A DNA stretch of 64,000 nucleotides from Ceratopteris richardii. Its lineage: Eukaryota > Streptophyta > Polypodiopsida > Polypodiales > Pteridaceae. The stretch covers positions 181,852,085-181,916,084 of the forward strand of contig CM035413.1 of assembly GCA_020310875.1 (NCBI GenBank), read 5' to 3'. Every line of letters begins with the position of its first letter. Position 1 is the stretch's first letter. The position numbers and the translations under genes were made by a program. The notes beneath the pieces are model-generated. The model saw only the letters and a program-made list of their open reading frames with translations, had not been told where the DNA came from and searched no databases. This document shows positions 21,378 through 31,817 of this stretch, piece after piece.

Positions 21378-22138
21378 ATGGGAGATGGTTTTCCTTCATT
21401 TATTGATAAATTGGACAGGAACAACTATCAAGCATGGTCTCTAAGGATGAAGACATACCTACAAGGAAGGAGTCTCTATGGATATATCTCAGGAGATGAG
21501 GAATTGCCCTCATTCAAAACAAGAGGATTGCAAACAAAGGAGGAACATGAAAAGCTCAACACATGGTGTGCTAAGGATGCATTAGCAAGGTCTTATTCAC
21601 TCAACTCCATCTCTGATTTTCTTTTGCCACATATTAGGAATTGTAAGACATCCCAAGAAACTTGGGAAACCTTGTCATCGTATTTCTCTTCCAACACAAG
21701 GGCTATAAAAAATCAGTTGTGGATTGAATTCACCACATTAAGGAAGCAACCTAAGCAAGCTATTTCAAAGTTTGTGACCAAGATTAAAGATGTAGCAGAT
21801 CAGTTAGCAAGCATAGGATAAGAGATTGAAGAAGAGCATATAGTAAGGCAAGTGATCAATGGGATCAAAGCTGATGACAAATGCGAAAGCTTCACCACTA
21901 CCATGGATCTTTACATGGACATACAGATTCCAGACCTTACCACTCTCATGGGACAATTGTTCACTCATGAAGCCAAGCTCAAGAAGAATGGAGATACATC
22001 CAAAGGTAATAGCTCTTCTTCCCTATACATTGATAAAGGTAAAGCTAAAGATAAAGGCAAGAACAAGAAAGGAGAAGATGAAGGTACTATCTCCTAAGCC
22101 AAGTATGCAGGGAGAGGTAGATCATCAAGAGGAAGGGG
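21378..22138 (+). pseudogene. Copia-3 gag, truncated
   Basis: The ATG at 21378 gives MGDGFPSFIDKLDRNNYQAW, the copia gag N-terminus. One stop (21819-21821) interrupts it, and the same frame continues through QVINGIKADD and a Lys-rich region to a TAA at 22095-22097. The Arg-Gly-rich stretch that normally precedes the zinc knuckle starts at about 22105, and then the sequence jumps into RT. The zinc knuckle is lost. Confidence 0.85.
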
Positions 22139-23489
22139 AGGTACAAAGCCAGATTGGTAGCCAAGGGTTTTTCACAAACCCAAGGCATTGACTATGAAGA
22201 GACATTCTCACCTGTGGCCAAGATGCCAACCATCATAGTGTTGGTAAGTGTGGCTGCATCAAAAAATTGGAACATGTATCAATTGGATGTCAAAAATGCT
22301 TTCTTGAATGGATGGATTTCAGAGGAGGTATATATGTCACAACCTCTTGGCTATGAGGATCCAAACAAGGTAACATATGTGTGCAAATTGAATAAAGCCT
22401 TATATGGATTAAAGCAGGCACCTAGGACATGGAATCACAGGTTGACACCTTACCTTCAAGACCAAGGATTTGTCATAAGCAAGGCAGACACTTCTCTATT
22501 CATCAAGAGAAGTAATTTAGAGGTAATATACCTATGTGTTTATGTTGGTGACATCATACTTACATGTAATGATGTCAATGGAATCAGACAAATCAAGAGC
22601 CAGATGATGAAGGAGTTCAAGATATGATCTTGGTTTACTAAAGTATTTTCTTGGGCTTGAGTTAGTCTATACTAACTCTGGAATATACATTACTCAGAAA
22701 AAGTACATACAGGATATGTTGAAGAAGTTTCATTTGTAGGATGCCAAAGTTGCAAGTACTCCAATGGAGGTAAACCTAAAACTACGTGCCCATGAAGGTG
22801 ATGAAATTAATGACATTACATATTATCAAAGCATGGTGGGTAGCTTGAACTATGCTACTTTAACAAGGATAGATATTGCATATGGAGTTAGTATGCTAAG
22901 TCAATTTATGAACAAGCCAAGAATACCTCACTTAGAGGTTGCTAAGAGAATATTAAAGTATCTCAAGGGTACACAACATCATGGTTTGTATTTCCCTTAC
23001 ACTTCAGATTTAGATATCAAATTTTATTCAGATGCAGATTGGGCAGGATGCAAGGATGATAGGAGGAGCACTTTTGGATACATTTCATTTGCAGGTGATA
23101 AACCAATATCATGGTCTTTAAAAAAACAACCTACTATTGCTTTATCTTCTACAGAGGTAGAGTATAGAGGATTGGCAAATGCCACACAAGAAGCCATATG
23201 GATTAAGCTATTGTATACAGAATTGGGTTTATATACTAGGTCACCAATAATCTTTAGAGACAATACAAGCTCACTTCACCTTGCATCTAATCCCATCTAT
23301 CATGCTAGGACCAAACATATAGAGGTTCATTACCATTATGTGAGAGAGAAGTTATTAAGCAAGGACATTCAACTCACCTATGTATCAACCAACATGCAAT
23401 GTGCAGATTTGTTGACTAAAGCTTTGGATGGAACCAAACTTTGTAGGTTCAAAGCAATGATTGGATTGCACGATATACATGAAGATTAA
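22139..23489 (+). pseudogene. Copia-3 reverse transcriptase and RNase H
   Basis: The RT starts abruptly at YKARLVAKGFSQ, so its N-terminal fingers, the integrase and the protease are gone. Motifs: QLDVKNAFLNG, ALYGLKQAPR, and YVGD at 22541-22552 in place of the catalytic YVDD. That change removes one of the metal-binding Asp residues. Stops at 22625-22627 and near 22738 break the frame. RNase H (22764-23489) retains DADWAGCKDDRRSTFGY, SSTEVEYR and TKHIEVHYHYVRE and ends intact. The protein would be inactive as RT. Confidence 0.9.
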
Positions 23490-23516
23490 AGGATGAAGAT
23501 CAAGCTAAAATGTTTG

Positions 23517-23529
23517 GCTTGAGGGGGAG
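23517..23529 (+). other. Copia-3 polypurine tract
   Basis: GCTTGAGGGGGAG directly precedes the 3' LTR. The LTR start here reads TTATTGG, so the expected leading TG seems lost. Confidence 0.7.
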
Positions 23530-24187
23530 TTATTGGTGCAATTCACAAGCCTACACATTTGGCTTGAAGGATACCTTGAAGTCCATACACACATGGAGAA
23601 GCATAGGAACATATGCTAGTGGTTAATTACCACTTTACTTCTTTGTAAAAGTCACATTTGACTTGAAATCTTTGTAAACACCTACCAAAAGGAATTCGTG
23701 GAAAAAGGTTAGCTTTGATTGATAGAATATCTCCTAGGATATAGGAGCTTAATCATAGGGAGCCAAAAGTTTGAATTTGAATTCAAATTTTTACTCAATC
23801 ACTATAAAAGTGATCATCAAAAAGTCACGGTTAGAAATTATCACTCCCGAGCTTCTCATTACTATTTCTGAGTGTGTGTGAGGCTTATAATCTAGCCCAC
23901 ACCTATCTACACCATTTGGAAATGATCTTCATGCCAATGATATTGTATACAAGTGTTCATTAATACATATATCTTCATTGTTTATTTCTGAGTTCTCTGT
24001 CATAGTACTTGAAAGACTGTCAACTTGTGAAGTGCATATCTCAGTCACTTCTCCACCACATTCAAAGATCTATAGCTTGTTGGAATCAGCTCAACGTTTT
24101 CTACATGCTATCAAAATTTGAAGAGATTCTATTCAGCCATTTCAAAGAAAATCGCATCGAGGTGATCATTGGTCAAGGCCTACAACT
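23530..24187 (+). repeat. Copia-3 3' LTR, 3' part missing
   Basis: From 23934 it matches the split 5' LTR. A TATA-like run (CTATAAAAGTG) lies near 23800. Similarity ends at about 24187, after GGTCAAGG, where gypsy 3' sequence begins, so about 400 bp of LTR are missing. Confidence 0.8.
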
Positions 24188-24269
24188 ACAAGGAATACAA
24201 AGTTTAAGCAACCAACCAAAGATGAAGAAGTCAAAGTTGACTTGTACGCAACCTCTAAGAAAGGCTACA

Positions 24270-25254
24270 TCAACATCTGCAAGAACATTCAAAGCCTCGA
24301 TGTGCAAAAACCATGTGCCCTTGGCATAACCCCATCTTTTGCACTATTCAGGTCATGCATTTCCAAAGTATGAATTAATATAGGGCCACATTACACGGCC
24401 ATGCATAGACACAATTGAGAAATCATAGGCACATGAGACACAATTGACATGTGTAAAATGTTTTATTGATACTAAACTCTTCTTGATTTATGCCATTGTT
24501 CGAAAAAAAGAGAGAAAAAAAAGAAGAAGAAGAAGAAGAAAGGATAGCATGGTGCGCTTGAAGAATCTCATGAGTGAACCATCAACAAGGACATCCATCA
24601 ACAAGAAAGGCAAGCCACTAGTCAATCACCCTGATGGGAGTACAACATGAAGAGACGACTATCGATAGACCTTTCATCATGGTAAGAATCGCCTATCTGG
24701 GTAACACTATAACCATGATAGATTAGGAAACCTCTTTGTCAACATGCCCTTGAGCACTTAGCTCAAGAGCAAAATTTTTGCACCATACTGTTTACAATGC
24801 ATTCCCCAAGTACGCATTCATAGGGCCACATTACAAGGTTGTGCACAAGGCACATGTTTTCTTCAACCCATGCACTAGCACACTCAGCCGTCATCATTAT
24901 GGGTTATGCATACTTGGAATAATAGCTATGAAACCCATGTTTGAAATATCCATAGGACATCAAGGTTACAACATCAGTACCTATGAAGCAATTCATCGAC
25001 AGTTGCTCAAAGTCAACATGGATAACCTATTTTGAGCAACTAGCAATTTTTGGGAAGCTCCTAATTACACCATCATACTGGAACCCAAGGTAGAAGTACA
25101 TATAAAGGGAATTTAACTTGCAAAAGCTAGTAGTGACAAAAAAGAAACACTAGACAACAGACCCTACTACATTTGAAAGAGAGACAAACTTGTTGATACA
25201 TGATGGACACTACCTCTCAAACCTCTCCAACAAGGGTCTCTTAAGGATGATAGA
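24270..25254 (+). other. Gypsy-2 type 3' region, conserved but of unclear coding status
   Basis: This roughly 1-kb region lies between pol and the 3' LTR and is shared with Gypsy-2a. An 85-codon open stretch without ATG (24778-25035) resembles the open stretch at 58451-58137 on the minus strand, with shared words KYAFIGPHYK and FNPCT. The upstream half is closed by stops in all copies. It could be a short degenerate protein or conserved untranslated RNA; I cannot decide. Confidence 0.5.
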
Positions 25255-25268
25255 ATTGAGAGGGGGAG
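25255..25268 (+). other. Gypsy-2b polypurine tract
   Basis: TTGAGAGGGGGAG precedes the TGTTGACAC start of the LTR, matching CTCAAGAGGGGGGGGAG of Gypsy-2a. It identifies the following LTR as a 3' LTR. Confidence 0.85.
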
Positions 25269-25295
25269 TGTTGACACTCAAGGTCAAGCACAAGG

Positions 25296-25836
25296 TGTAA
25301 TAAAGTAAGTCTATGATCTAGGGATCCGATGACTTCAGACAGATCTGAAATCGGATACCGTTTGGTCACTCGTCTGTAGGACCAAAGATCTCAAGAGTAG
25401 ACTCAAGCATAAGTCATGTGCTCTCATATTCAAGTAATCTACTTAGCCTAGTGGTTAAGTCTCATGGTTGTGAAGGAAGAGGTCTTGGGTTCAACTCCCA
25501 TGGGGAGCATGGGAAGAGAGTTTTGCCCAAAGAGCTCTAGAGCCTTCTAACTCAAGTTAACGTGAGTTAACTTGAGTCCAATGGACTTAACTCAAGAGGT
25601 GAGTACAACAACCACTAGTGGACTCTAGTGGAAGGTACTAAAGTAGTGGTCGAGATCACTCCAGCCACTAATAGACTCTAGTGGTGGATATGAAAGGAGT
25701 GGAGGAGATTGCACATGCACTTGTGGACTCTAGTTACATTTGTGGTCCTCATTAGTTCAAGCAGCTATATATACAAGCATAAGGTTGGGAGGAGAGTCAT
25801 TCATTCATGAGCATTTGCAGTCGTTACGCTGTTGCA
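25296..25836 (+). repeat. Solo LTR with CAAGG target duplication
   Basis: This 541-bp sequence starts TGTAATAAAG and ends GTTGCA, flanked by perfect CAAGG repeats at 25291-25295 and 25837-25841. It has TG...CA ends and no coding capacity. It contains tandem-like CTAGTGG words and a tRNA-like A box/B box pair (25444-25498). I see no other copy in the window. It most likely arose by LTR-LTR recombination; a small non-autonomous element with LTR-like ends is also possible. Confidence 0.8.
25444..25498 (+). promoter_or_regulatory. tRNA-like A box and B box pair
   Basis: TAGCCTAGTGG (25444-25454) fits the A-box consensus, and GGTTCAACTCC (25488-25498) fits the B-box consensus exactly, 44 bp apart start to start. 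A short T-stem (TGGG/CCCA) surrounds the B box. The acceptor stem does not pair, so this is not a working tRNA gene. It may be a tRNA-derived SINE head or chance. Confidence 0.5.
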
Positions 25837-26539
25837 CAAGGCATAGGAATGCATCAAAGAGTGGACGCACAAGAAGAGGGAGGATGACAGGAGCTCCAAA
25901 AAGAACATGTCAAATTTTGTGAAGAAATCCCTATAACAATAGTGATTTTCATCACTAAAAACCATTATTAATATCATTTCATCTTTTTCAACTCCATTTT
26001 GTTCAAGCCAAGGAGTCCTTCAACTTGACAAGTATTAGAAGTAGCTACCTACTAATTTTCATAATTGTTAGACTCCGTTTGAGCCCTCACATAAGCCCTA
26101 GAACCTAATTTTTAACTAGGCCAGACACTAGGTGTGGAAAGGACCAAAACTACTAAGAAAACTATAAGAAGAGCTAGAGAGATCATTTTTGAGGTTATCT
26201 AGTTAGATTTTGAAGCTTTTATAAGAGATTTATTTTGTAATTGAAGCTTTCCATTGTTCCTCTCTTTGCTCTTACCTTGTGCATGTGTGTGTGTATGTGT
26301 GTGCATGCTTGTGTGCTTCTCACTCATGCACTTGTGCCATCACTTGCTCACAGTCTTCATACCAATCCTCACATCTCCACGGATTCACAATTTATGAGTG
26401 GATCTCCTCACATTGGTACTTGCCATTGTGCTAGAGTGACATTGATGGAAGGTATTTATAAGAAGAAGAGCCCATTCCTATGGCAGACTCCCAAACCAAT
26501 CAAGGAAAAACCCTAGGAAACCTCATATGATAGCCATAT

Positions 26540-27259
26540 TTAAACCTAGGTATTGATAAAGATGAGAATGAATTATTTGATTCATTTATTGATGTGGGAG
26601 TAGCTCTAGGTAGTATAAAAGTTTGGTTAGTTGAGAATCTAAGGGCTCAGATCATTCTTAGAAAAATGCATATGATAGGGATTGGTGACAACATCATTGA
26701 GTGCCTAGGAGGGACATCAATGCCCTTACATTTAGGAAACAATACAATGCAATCAAGACTCTTAATATACAAAGACTTGGATCTTTTGGAAGAACTAGTT
26801 CTAGGTCAAGATCGGATTTTTTAATTTGAGGTTACGATCCACCTAGCTCAAGGATATATATCGACAAAGATAGGCCATAGGGAAGCCTTTAGTCTTCTAG
26901 ATGACAAACCCATAAAAAAGGCACAAGAAGAAAACCCTAGGATTACAATTCTAGGTAACCTTGTTAAAGAACTCCCATCAACTCCCTTGTCTACCGATTC
27001 CTTAATTCTCCATGCACCTACATTTTGTCCTAAATTGCATGATCAGCCTATCCTTTGTGCTCAAGAGACTGAGCCCAAGCAGGTTAGTAAGGTCATTCCG
27101 CCTAAAGGGACTAGTGAAGAGATCAAACTATCTATATTCTCTAGAGAAACACCAAGACAAAAACATCAGAGCATAAAACACGTATGGGTTTGCAAGGATC
27201 AGCTTCAACTGTATGAATGCAAGGAAAAGTGGGAAATTCACAAGATACCTATGAGATGA
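26540..27259 (+). pseudogene. Gypsy-3 second-protease remnant and W-V-P-K tail
   Basis: The word SFIDVGVALGSIK stands where Gypsy-1 has ALIDSGAATSAVK, so the catalytic DSG has become DVG. MIGIGDNIIE matches YLIGLGGVE, and LVLGQDRIF matches LVLGQGWIY. A stop follows at 26822-26824, then a Thr/Pro-rich tail with KHVWVCKDQL near 27176 and, past the next stop, QMWISKK near 27361. Domain order equals that of Gypsy-1 pol part 4. Confidence 0.7.
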
Positions 27260-28029
27260 GAAAACAACAAAGATCAACACTTATTGCAAACTAGAATCAA
27301 AGATCTTAGAGGTATGAATACCTACATGATTAGCAAAAGCTCAACGCTCACGACAACAAATGTGGATCTCCAAAAAGATCAAGCAACAAGCAAAGGAATA
27401 AATAAGGGCCTTGGACAAAGCAACACATAGGATTGTCAAAGACTTCAACACATTACCCACAAACAAAGTGCAACAAAGAAGAGCAAAGGAAAAGAAGATA
27501 CAACATAAAGACACATACATATGAAGGATTAGATTTAAGGATTCCCAATTGAAAGCACAATGAAATGCAACAAAGAGGAGTCAAACTATGACATTAAAGT
27601 GGAGACCGAAGGAGCTACAAGGAGTGTGCCAGACCAACAAAAGAAATTAGTGTTCCACTTATGCTGAGTTGAATGCATCAAGAGTATGCACTATAGGGCC
27701 ACATTACAAGGCCACACATTTTGCACACAGATTTTTTAATCAAGTTAGTGGTGCACATTTCTTTCCATGATATAGAACTTAGCTTGTACCATAATAGTAA
27801 AGAAAAATTCACTAACACATATTAATAATTGCTGCAATTATGATTAACATTAATGTTTTCTTTCAAAATTAAAAAAAAAGGAATGGAAAAAATACATCCT
27901 CAAGTATAATGCTCTACTCACACTTGTGAGAGGGGAGCGGAATCATGACACATGCGATTGACTATACACGTGACAATGAAAGCACTTTTTTAGACTAAAA
28001 CTTAATTGTAAATTCTATTTCAAGTGCAG
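27260..28029 (+). other. Gypsy-3 spacer between pol tail and ORF-X
   Basis: AT-rich sequence without a supported frame. It holds one copy of the GGCC hairpin motif (27697-27713) also seen in Gypsy-2a and 2b, and an A-run near 27871. Confidence 0.5.
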
Positions 28030-30189
28030 ATGGCTTCCAAAGATTTTGAACCTACTGTGCAAGAGGAGATATTGGAATTTCCTCTAGAGAGTGCTACCAA
28101 AGCAAGAGCAAACTAGTTTTATGAAGATCAGCTAGCAAGCAATCACATGTTTCTAATTACTATCAGAATCATGGATAGCGATCATCAATTCCCTATCACG
28201 TCTTAGGATTTCCATGTGCTGCATGAAATATAAAAAATAGTTAATATATGGAAAAAATTAGGCATTACGAGATATTGTACCATGTCAGTCTATAAGCCAA
28301 ACATCAAAAGGTGTGTAGAGGTTATGAATACTTTACATCTTGCATTGGACATGCCAATAGTGCCCAAAGAAAGGTACTAAATCTACAAGGTGATTGGAAA
28401 ACAATCCAATTCACTCACAAATCGATAAAAGAAGCATTCATTTGGACCAAGGATGGACTTACAAACCTCAAAGAAGAATGCCATGAAGCAAATAAGAGAA
28501 CGTTTTTAAACATCAACATAATCAATATAGAAGAGGTGATTCAACTAGTGCATCAGCACTTGTTTTTGAAACATGCATAGATACACTGTGCCTCAAATAA
28601 TAGTACTGCAAATCCTATCACATGCAATAAAGTAGGTTGGAAATCAAGTAAATTTCACACCTTACATTCAAGAAAGACTTTTTGAGGCCAAGAAATAGTG
28701 GGGCAACAAAAAGTTCCTCAATGGAAGTGTTGCATTAACTGTGTTAATATATCATGCACTTAACATCCGAGAACACCTCTGAGAAATGCCTTCAATAGTC
28801 GAAATGGAAAAGTATGTGAAATCGACAACTATTCCAAAGAAAAGAAAAAGTGTATTCATTATAGAGGAAAGTGGAACAAGTTCAAAACCTTCAATGAGAG
28901 GAGAAAAACGACTCAGAGAAAAAACTATAATAGAGGTCAGTCCAATTGCAAAAAGAACATATGTACTACCAAAAACAACTCTAGTACAACAAGAATCGGT
29001 TACAAAAGCTGAATTACAAGAAGCTCTACTACAAACTCATGTACACAAGGAGGGCCACATGAACCTATTTGTCCAAGTTGACCATTATTGGCATTCTAGT
29101 GAATTATAGAAAAATTAATCGGGTAAAAGACTGACTCAATTACATAGATACAAAGAAATGGGGTTAGAAAATTCAAGCTCCTCATCAGAATCTCAAGAAG
29201 ATAATGATCTATCCAAAATGAATGTGGATATGTACAGAGAAACAAATGATGATGGTAGATGGGATGAACTTAGCAAAGTTGGTCGACCAACAAGAGGTGG
29301 CCAGCAAAGAGCAAGACACTAACACAAACATAATAATTGAAGAACAGCAAGAGGAAATTCACCCAACAAAAGATGTGTATACCATTCAAGTGAATGAGAC
29401 CACTAGAATGCAATTCAAAGAAATTACCATTGAAGGCCAAAAAGCAATGGTGCACCCTAAGGAAGAAGCACAGGAGGAAGATTTTGTTGAGAAGGAAACT
29501 TTTGAACCTATAAGAGTAGTGGCAGAGCCGTCCCCGATGGACGTGACTTTTGATGGAAGAAATTCACAAAAGGACTAGGCCAAAGAGGTGGAGCAACAAA
29601 TTTGCCTTCAAATTTGACAATCTTTTAATGACACATTACACATTAGCCAAAGAAAAGATGTACAGACAGGAGAAGAACTAATTATACCATAGACTTGGTG
29701 AAATGTGGATGTGGCCCAGTTGAATCTAGTTGTAAAATATATGATACAAATGTCCATGGACACACAACAACACTTAGTGGAGGCAGCTAAAGAATATGAA
29801 CAGGTACATGTCGAAAAAAAATGTTTCAAGGTTTTAAGTGAACGACTATCTAAACAGGTGTTGCAATCTCAACAATCTCTAACCAAGAAAGAAGAAGAAG
29901 TTAAAACAACTATGGAGGAAGTCAACAAGCTAAAGGAAGACAATGCCAGATTGCAGGCTCAAGCAATAGAATTCAAACAAAAGTATGATGTGGGTTGTGG
30001 AGAAGTCATGAGTAAACCAAAGCAGAATCTTAGGATCTCATATTAAAATACATATGGAGAAGGCAGATGTTCTTAGGATAAAGAAAAAAAAGAATTGATG
30101 AATTCCATCTTACTCAATCAACCCCTAAAAGTATCCAAATCTACAAGTGAAGATTTTACTCAGCTATGTGCACAAGGGAAAGGTATGTT
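28030..30189 (+). pseudogene. Gypsy-3 ORF-X remnant, N-terminal domain to coiled coil
   Basis: The ATG at 28030 starts MASKDFEPTVQEEILEFP, decayed but colinear with Gypsy-1 ORF-X. IVNIWKKLGITRYC aligns with LRSIWEKAGLNAYF, and FTHKSIKEAFIWTKDG with RLSNNLVREALDMRG. A basic Lys/Ser segment (28786-29100) and an acidic Glu/Gln segment (29220-29575) follow. A Leu/Lys/Glu heptad-like coiled coil lies at 29705-30030. Many stops and shifts break it. Copia-1a interrupts it at 30189, and it resumes at 35582. Confidence 0.65.
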
Positions 30190-30417
30190 TGTTGATATAT
30201 TTAGGTAATGATGTGTATGAACACACTAGGACCGCCAGTGCACTTTTTTCCCTCTTTAGGAGGTTTTTCCCCGGACTTGTATATATGCCTATTGACCTAA
30301 TGGGCTACTTATCTTTGTACATTCTCTAGTAATACATTCAATATTGTGTGTTGTGCTCCAAGCTTCTTCTTCTTCCTTGTGCTATTCACGTGCTTTCGTA
30401 GACTTCTAACTCCAACA
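30190..30417 (+). repeat. Copia-1a 5' LTR
   Basis: 228 bp, TGTTGATAT to CTCCAACA, followed by the primer site TGGTATCAGAGC (30420-30431). Confidence 0.93.
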
Positions 30418-30772
30418 ATTGGTATCAGAGCAGGTCGTCGCTTCATCTAGGGCATCGTCTACACCTCTCTCATTGTAGTCTCAAATTTGCACGAAATTTG
30501 GTGAGCATACTCAAGGTGTTTTAGAGATCAAAACTACTTCACTCTGTCATGTCCAAATTGCAATTTGAACCCATCTCGGCCTCCAAACACACTATCACAA
30601 TGCTTGTGAAGGATATTTCGTCTTTTTGTGCCAAAGGTATATACCTATTTTTGTTCGCCAGTATAAGTGTATCAAAGTCTGCTACAGGTTTAGCAGAACT
30701 GATTTGGGCAGTTCCGTTCAAATTTTTGAGATACAGTCGATTTTCTACATCAAGGTATTTTAGTCATCGACC

Positions 30773-31817
30773 ATGGCTGAAAGCATTGATGTATTTCGTA
30801 TGTTGGCCATTGAGGATAAGTTGGATGGTACCAACTACCGATTGTGGGCTTATATGATGCGACATGTAATGGTTGCAAAAAGATTGTGGAACATTGTGCA
30901 AGGTGTTGAAAAACGTCCTATCACACCTACAATTGTTACAACAGCAGGTACTGAAGTTGATGTAGAAGGTGTGGAAGATAATGATATTTTCCATATTCCT
31001 ATTTGTGTTGCGGTTTTTGCTACACCTATTGCAGAGCAGATTCGTTGGGATAGCAGAGATGCTTAGGCACTTGCATTGATAGCTTTTTCTGTCAAACATG
31101 CCATTATTCCTCACATTCACTCTTGCAGAATAGCTAAGGATGCTTGGGTACACTTACCACATTGTACCAAGCTCGGAATGAGGCTCGTATTGCTTACCTC
31201 CGAAAAAAGTTGGAGAGTGAGCACATGAATGAAGGTGATTCTATGGACAATTTTCTAACAAAGATCAAAGACTTGAAGGAATAGTTGATTTCTGCTGATG
31301 AGGTTATACCAGATAGCTCACTTGTGCAGACCATTCTGAATGGTCTTCTTGATTCATATCAGAGTTTTGCCTCTACTCTTTGGTTGATGATGAAGGCAAT
31401 CCAAATGCCTTGTCATTTGAGGAGTTAGTCTCTGTTCTGTTGCAGGAGGATCAATCCAGGCAGAACAAGTCCATTATGCGTGTTGTAGATCAAGCTTTTC
31501 TGGCTAGTCAGAAGAGCAAAGGAAAATGGAGCTCTTCAACTAGTAAGCAGAAATTTGCTAATTTTGCACAATCGAAGAGGGAAGACAAAGATGATAAGAA
31601 ATCAGAAAAGCAGAAATTGTTTTGCAAGTATTGTAAAGGAAATGATCATATCATAAAGAATTGTCCAAAACTGGCTGCTAAAGAGGCAAAGAAGAAAGAG
31701 GGTAGAATGGTTGTTGCAGAGGCCTCTACACCAAAAACGGAGTCAACTAATCTTATGCAGGAAGAAGAATGGGCGTTTACTACTATTTGCAGTTTTGACC
31801 CATCTTCTCATGATTAG
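30773..31817 (+). pseudogene. Copia-1a gag
   Basis: The ATG at 30773 gives MAESIDVFRMLAIEDKLDGT. A TAG at 31064-31066 and a small deletion near 31148 break the frame; it resumes in another frame through NEARIAYLRKKLESE. A CCHC zinc knuckle CKYCKGNDHIIKNC lies near 31622-31663. The frame ends at 31815-31817 with the protease just downstream. It is a close relative of the fragment at 2880-3308. Confidence 0.85.

Larger units (their letters stand above)
4013..24187 (+). mobile_element. Copia-3, internally deleted and split by Gypsy-1
   Basis: The left LTR is truncated at its start and lies in two pieces (4013-4100 and 20781-21351) around Gypsy-1. Inside are a primer site, gag, and an RT-RNase H frame joined straight to gag. 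The right LTR (23530-24187) lacks its 3' part. The pairing is shown by 4013-4100 matching 23934-24013 and by 20781-20948 matching about 24014-24182. The element is non-autonomous because zinc knuckle, protease and integrase are deleted. Confidence 0.85.
24188..26441 (+). mobile_element. Gypsy-2b, 3' end fragment with LTR
   Basis: The stretch 24270-25268 follows the minus-strand sequence of Gypsy-2a from about 58930 to 57939 in the same order: untranslated region, two spaced GGCC hairpin motifs, then a polypurine tract (25255-25268). The 3' LTR is 25269-26441, interrupted by a solo LTR. The element body is gone, cut at the junction with the Copia-3 LTR. Confidence 0.85.
25269..26441 (+). repeat. 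Gypsy-2b 3' LTR interrupted by a solo LTR
   Basis: Removing the nested insert and one copy of its duplication leaves about 627 bp, against 624 bp for the Gypsy-2a LTR. It ends GAGTGACA at 26441. The right half has the shared TG-rich tract (26283-26312) and a TATA-like region near 26162. Confidence 0.88.
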
